Positions 15,584-15,584 of a stretch of 15,584 bases of DNA are shown in pieces. A program made the translations under genes and the position numbers. Source of the stretch: Planktotalea sp. (GTDB lineage: Bacteria; Pseudomonadota; Alphaproteobacteria; Rhodobacterales; Rhodobacteraceae); assembly GCA_024645145.1 (NCBI GenBank), contig JAHEGL010000145.1, positions 1 through 15,584 on the forward strand, read 5' to 3'. The notes under the pieces were generated by a model. That model was not told the origin of the DNA and ran no database searches. It saw only the letters and a program-made list of their open reading frames with translations. Each line of letters opens with the position of its first letter. Position 1 is the first letter of the stretch.

Positions 15584-15584
15584 G

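Overview
The window looks like a piece of an alphaproteobacterial chromosome, most likely Rhodobacterales (Roseobacter/Loktanella-type). I base this on protein resemblance only: a two-domain ALDH16-type aldehyde dehydrogenase next to deoC, a BktB-like thiolase, a Tat-exported TroA-type metal-binding protein with two permeases, and an IS5-superfamily (IS903-like) transposase of a kind common in that order. No rRNA, tRNA, CRISPR array or prophage gene is visible.

Layout. 2-487 (+): 3' end of a yaaA-type gene. 475-1125 (-): remnant of a hybrid histidine kinase (receiver domains only), cut by an insertion sequence and carrying an internal stop. 1126-2249: a dead IS with 18-bp terminal inverted repeats; its transposase is frameshifted twice. 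2306-3484 (-): thiolase. 3602-5167 (+): membrane-anchored repeat protein with two internal stops. 5183-8508 (-): deoC followed by an ALDH16-type dehydrogenase, a coupled deoxyribose-phosphate breakdown unit. 8701-12602 (+): sitABCD-like metal ABC importer, with a palindromic operator-like region upstream. 12603-15583 (-): a KefB/CPA2 antiporter with an internal stop, coupled by an ATGA overlap to a class III aminotransferase.

How the genes work together. DeoC splits deoxyribose-5-phosphate into glyceraldehyde-3-phosphate and acetaldehyde, and the adjacent dehydrogenase can oxidise the aldehyde. The divergent sit operon would import Mn, Fe or Zn under control of a Fur-superfamily-type operator (inferred).

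The most interesting signal is inside the dead IS. Each transposase frameshift is caused by a 37-nt insertion, and the two insertions are copies of one double-hairpin element. The copies differ at three base pairs of one stem, and both sides of each pair have changed so that pairing is kept. Removing each copy restores the reading frame and leaves the same hexamer, GTCGAT. This suggests a tiny, site-preferring palindromic mobile element that makes no target duplication; I cannot match it to a named family. A second theme is decay: three other genes carry four in-frame TAA/TAG codons in otherwise well-kept protein sequence.
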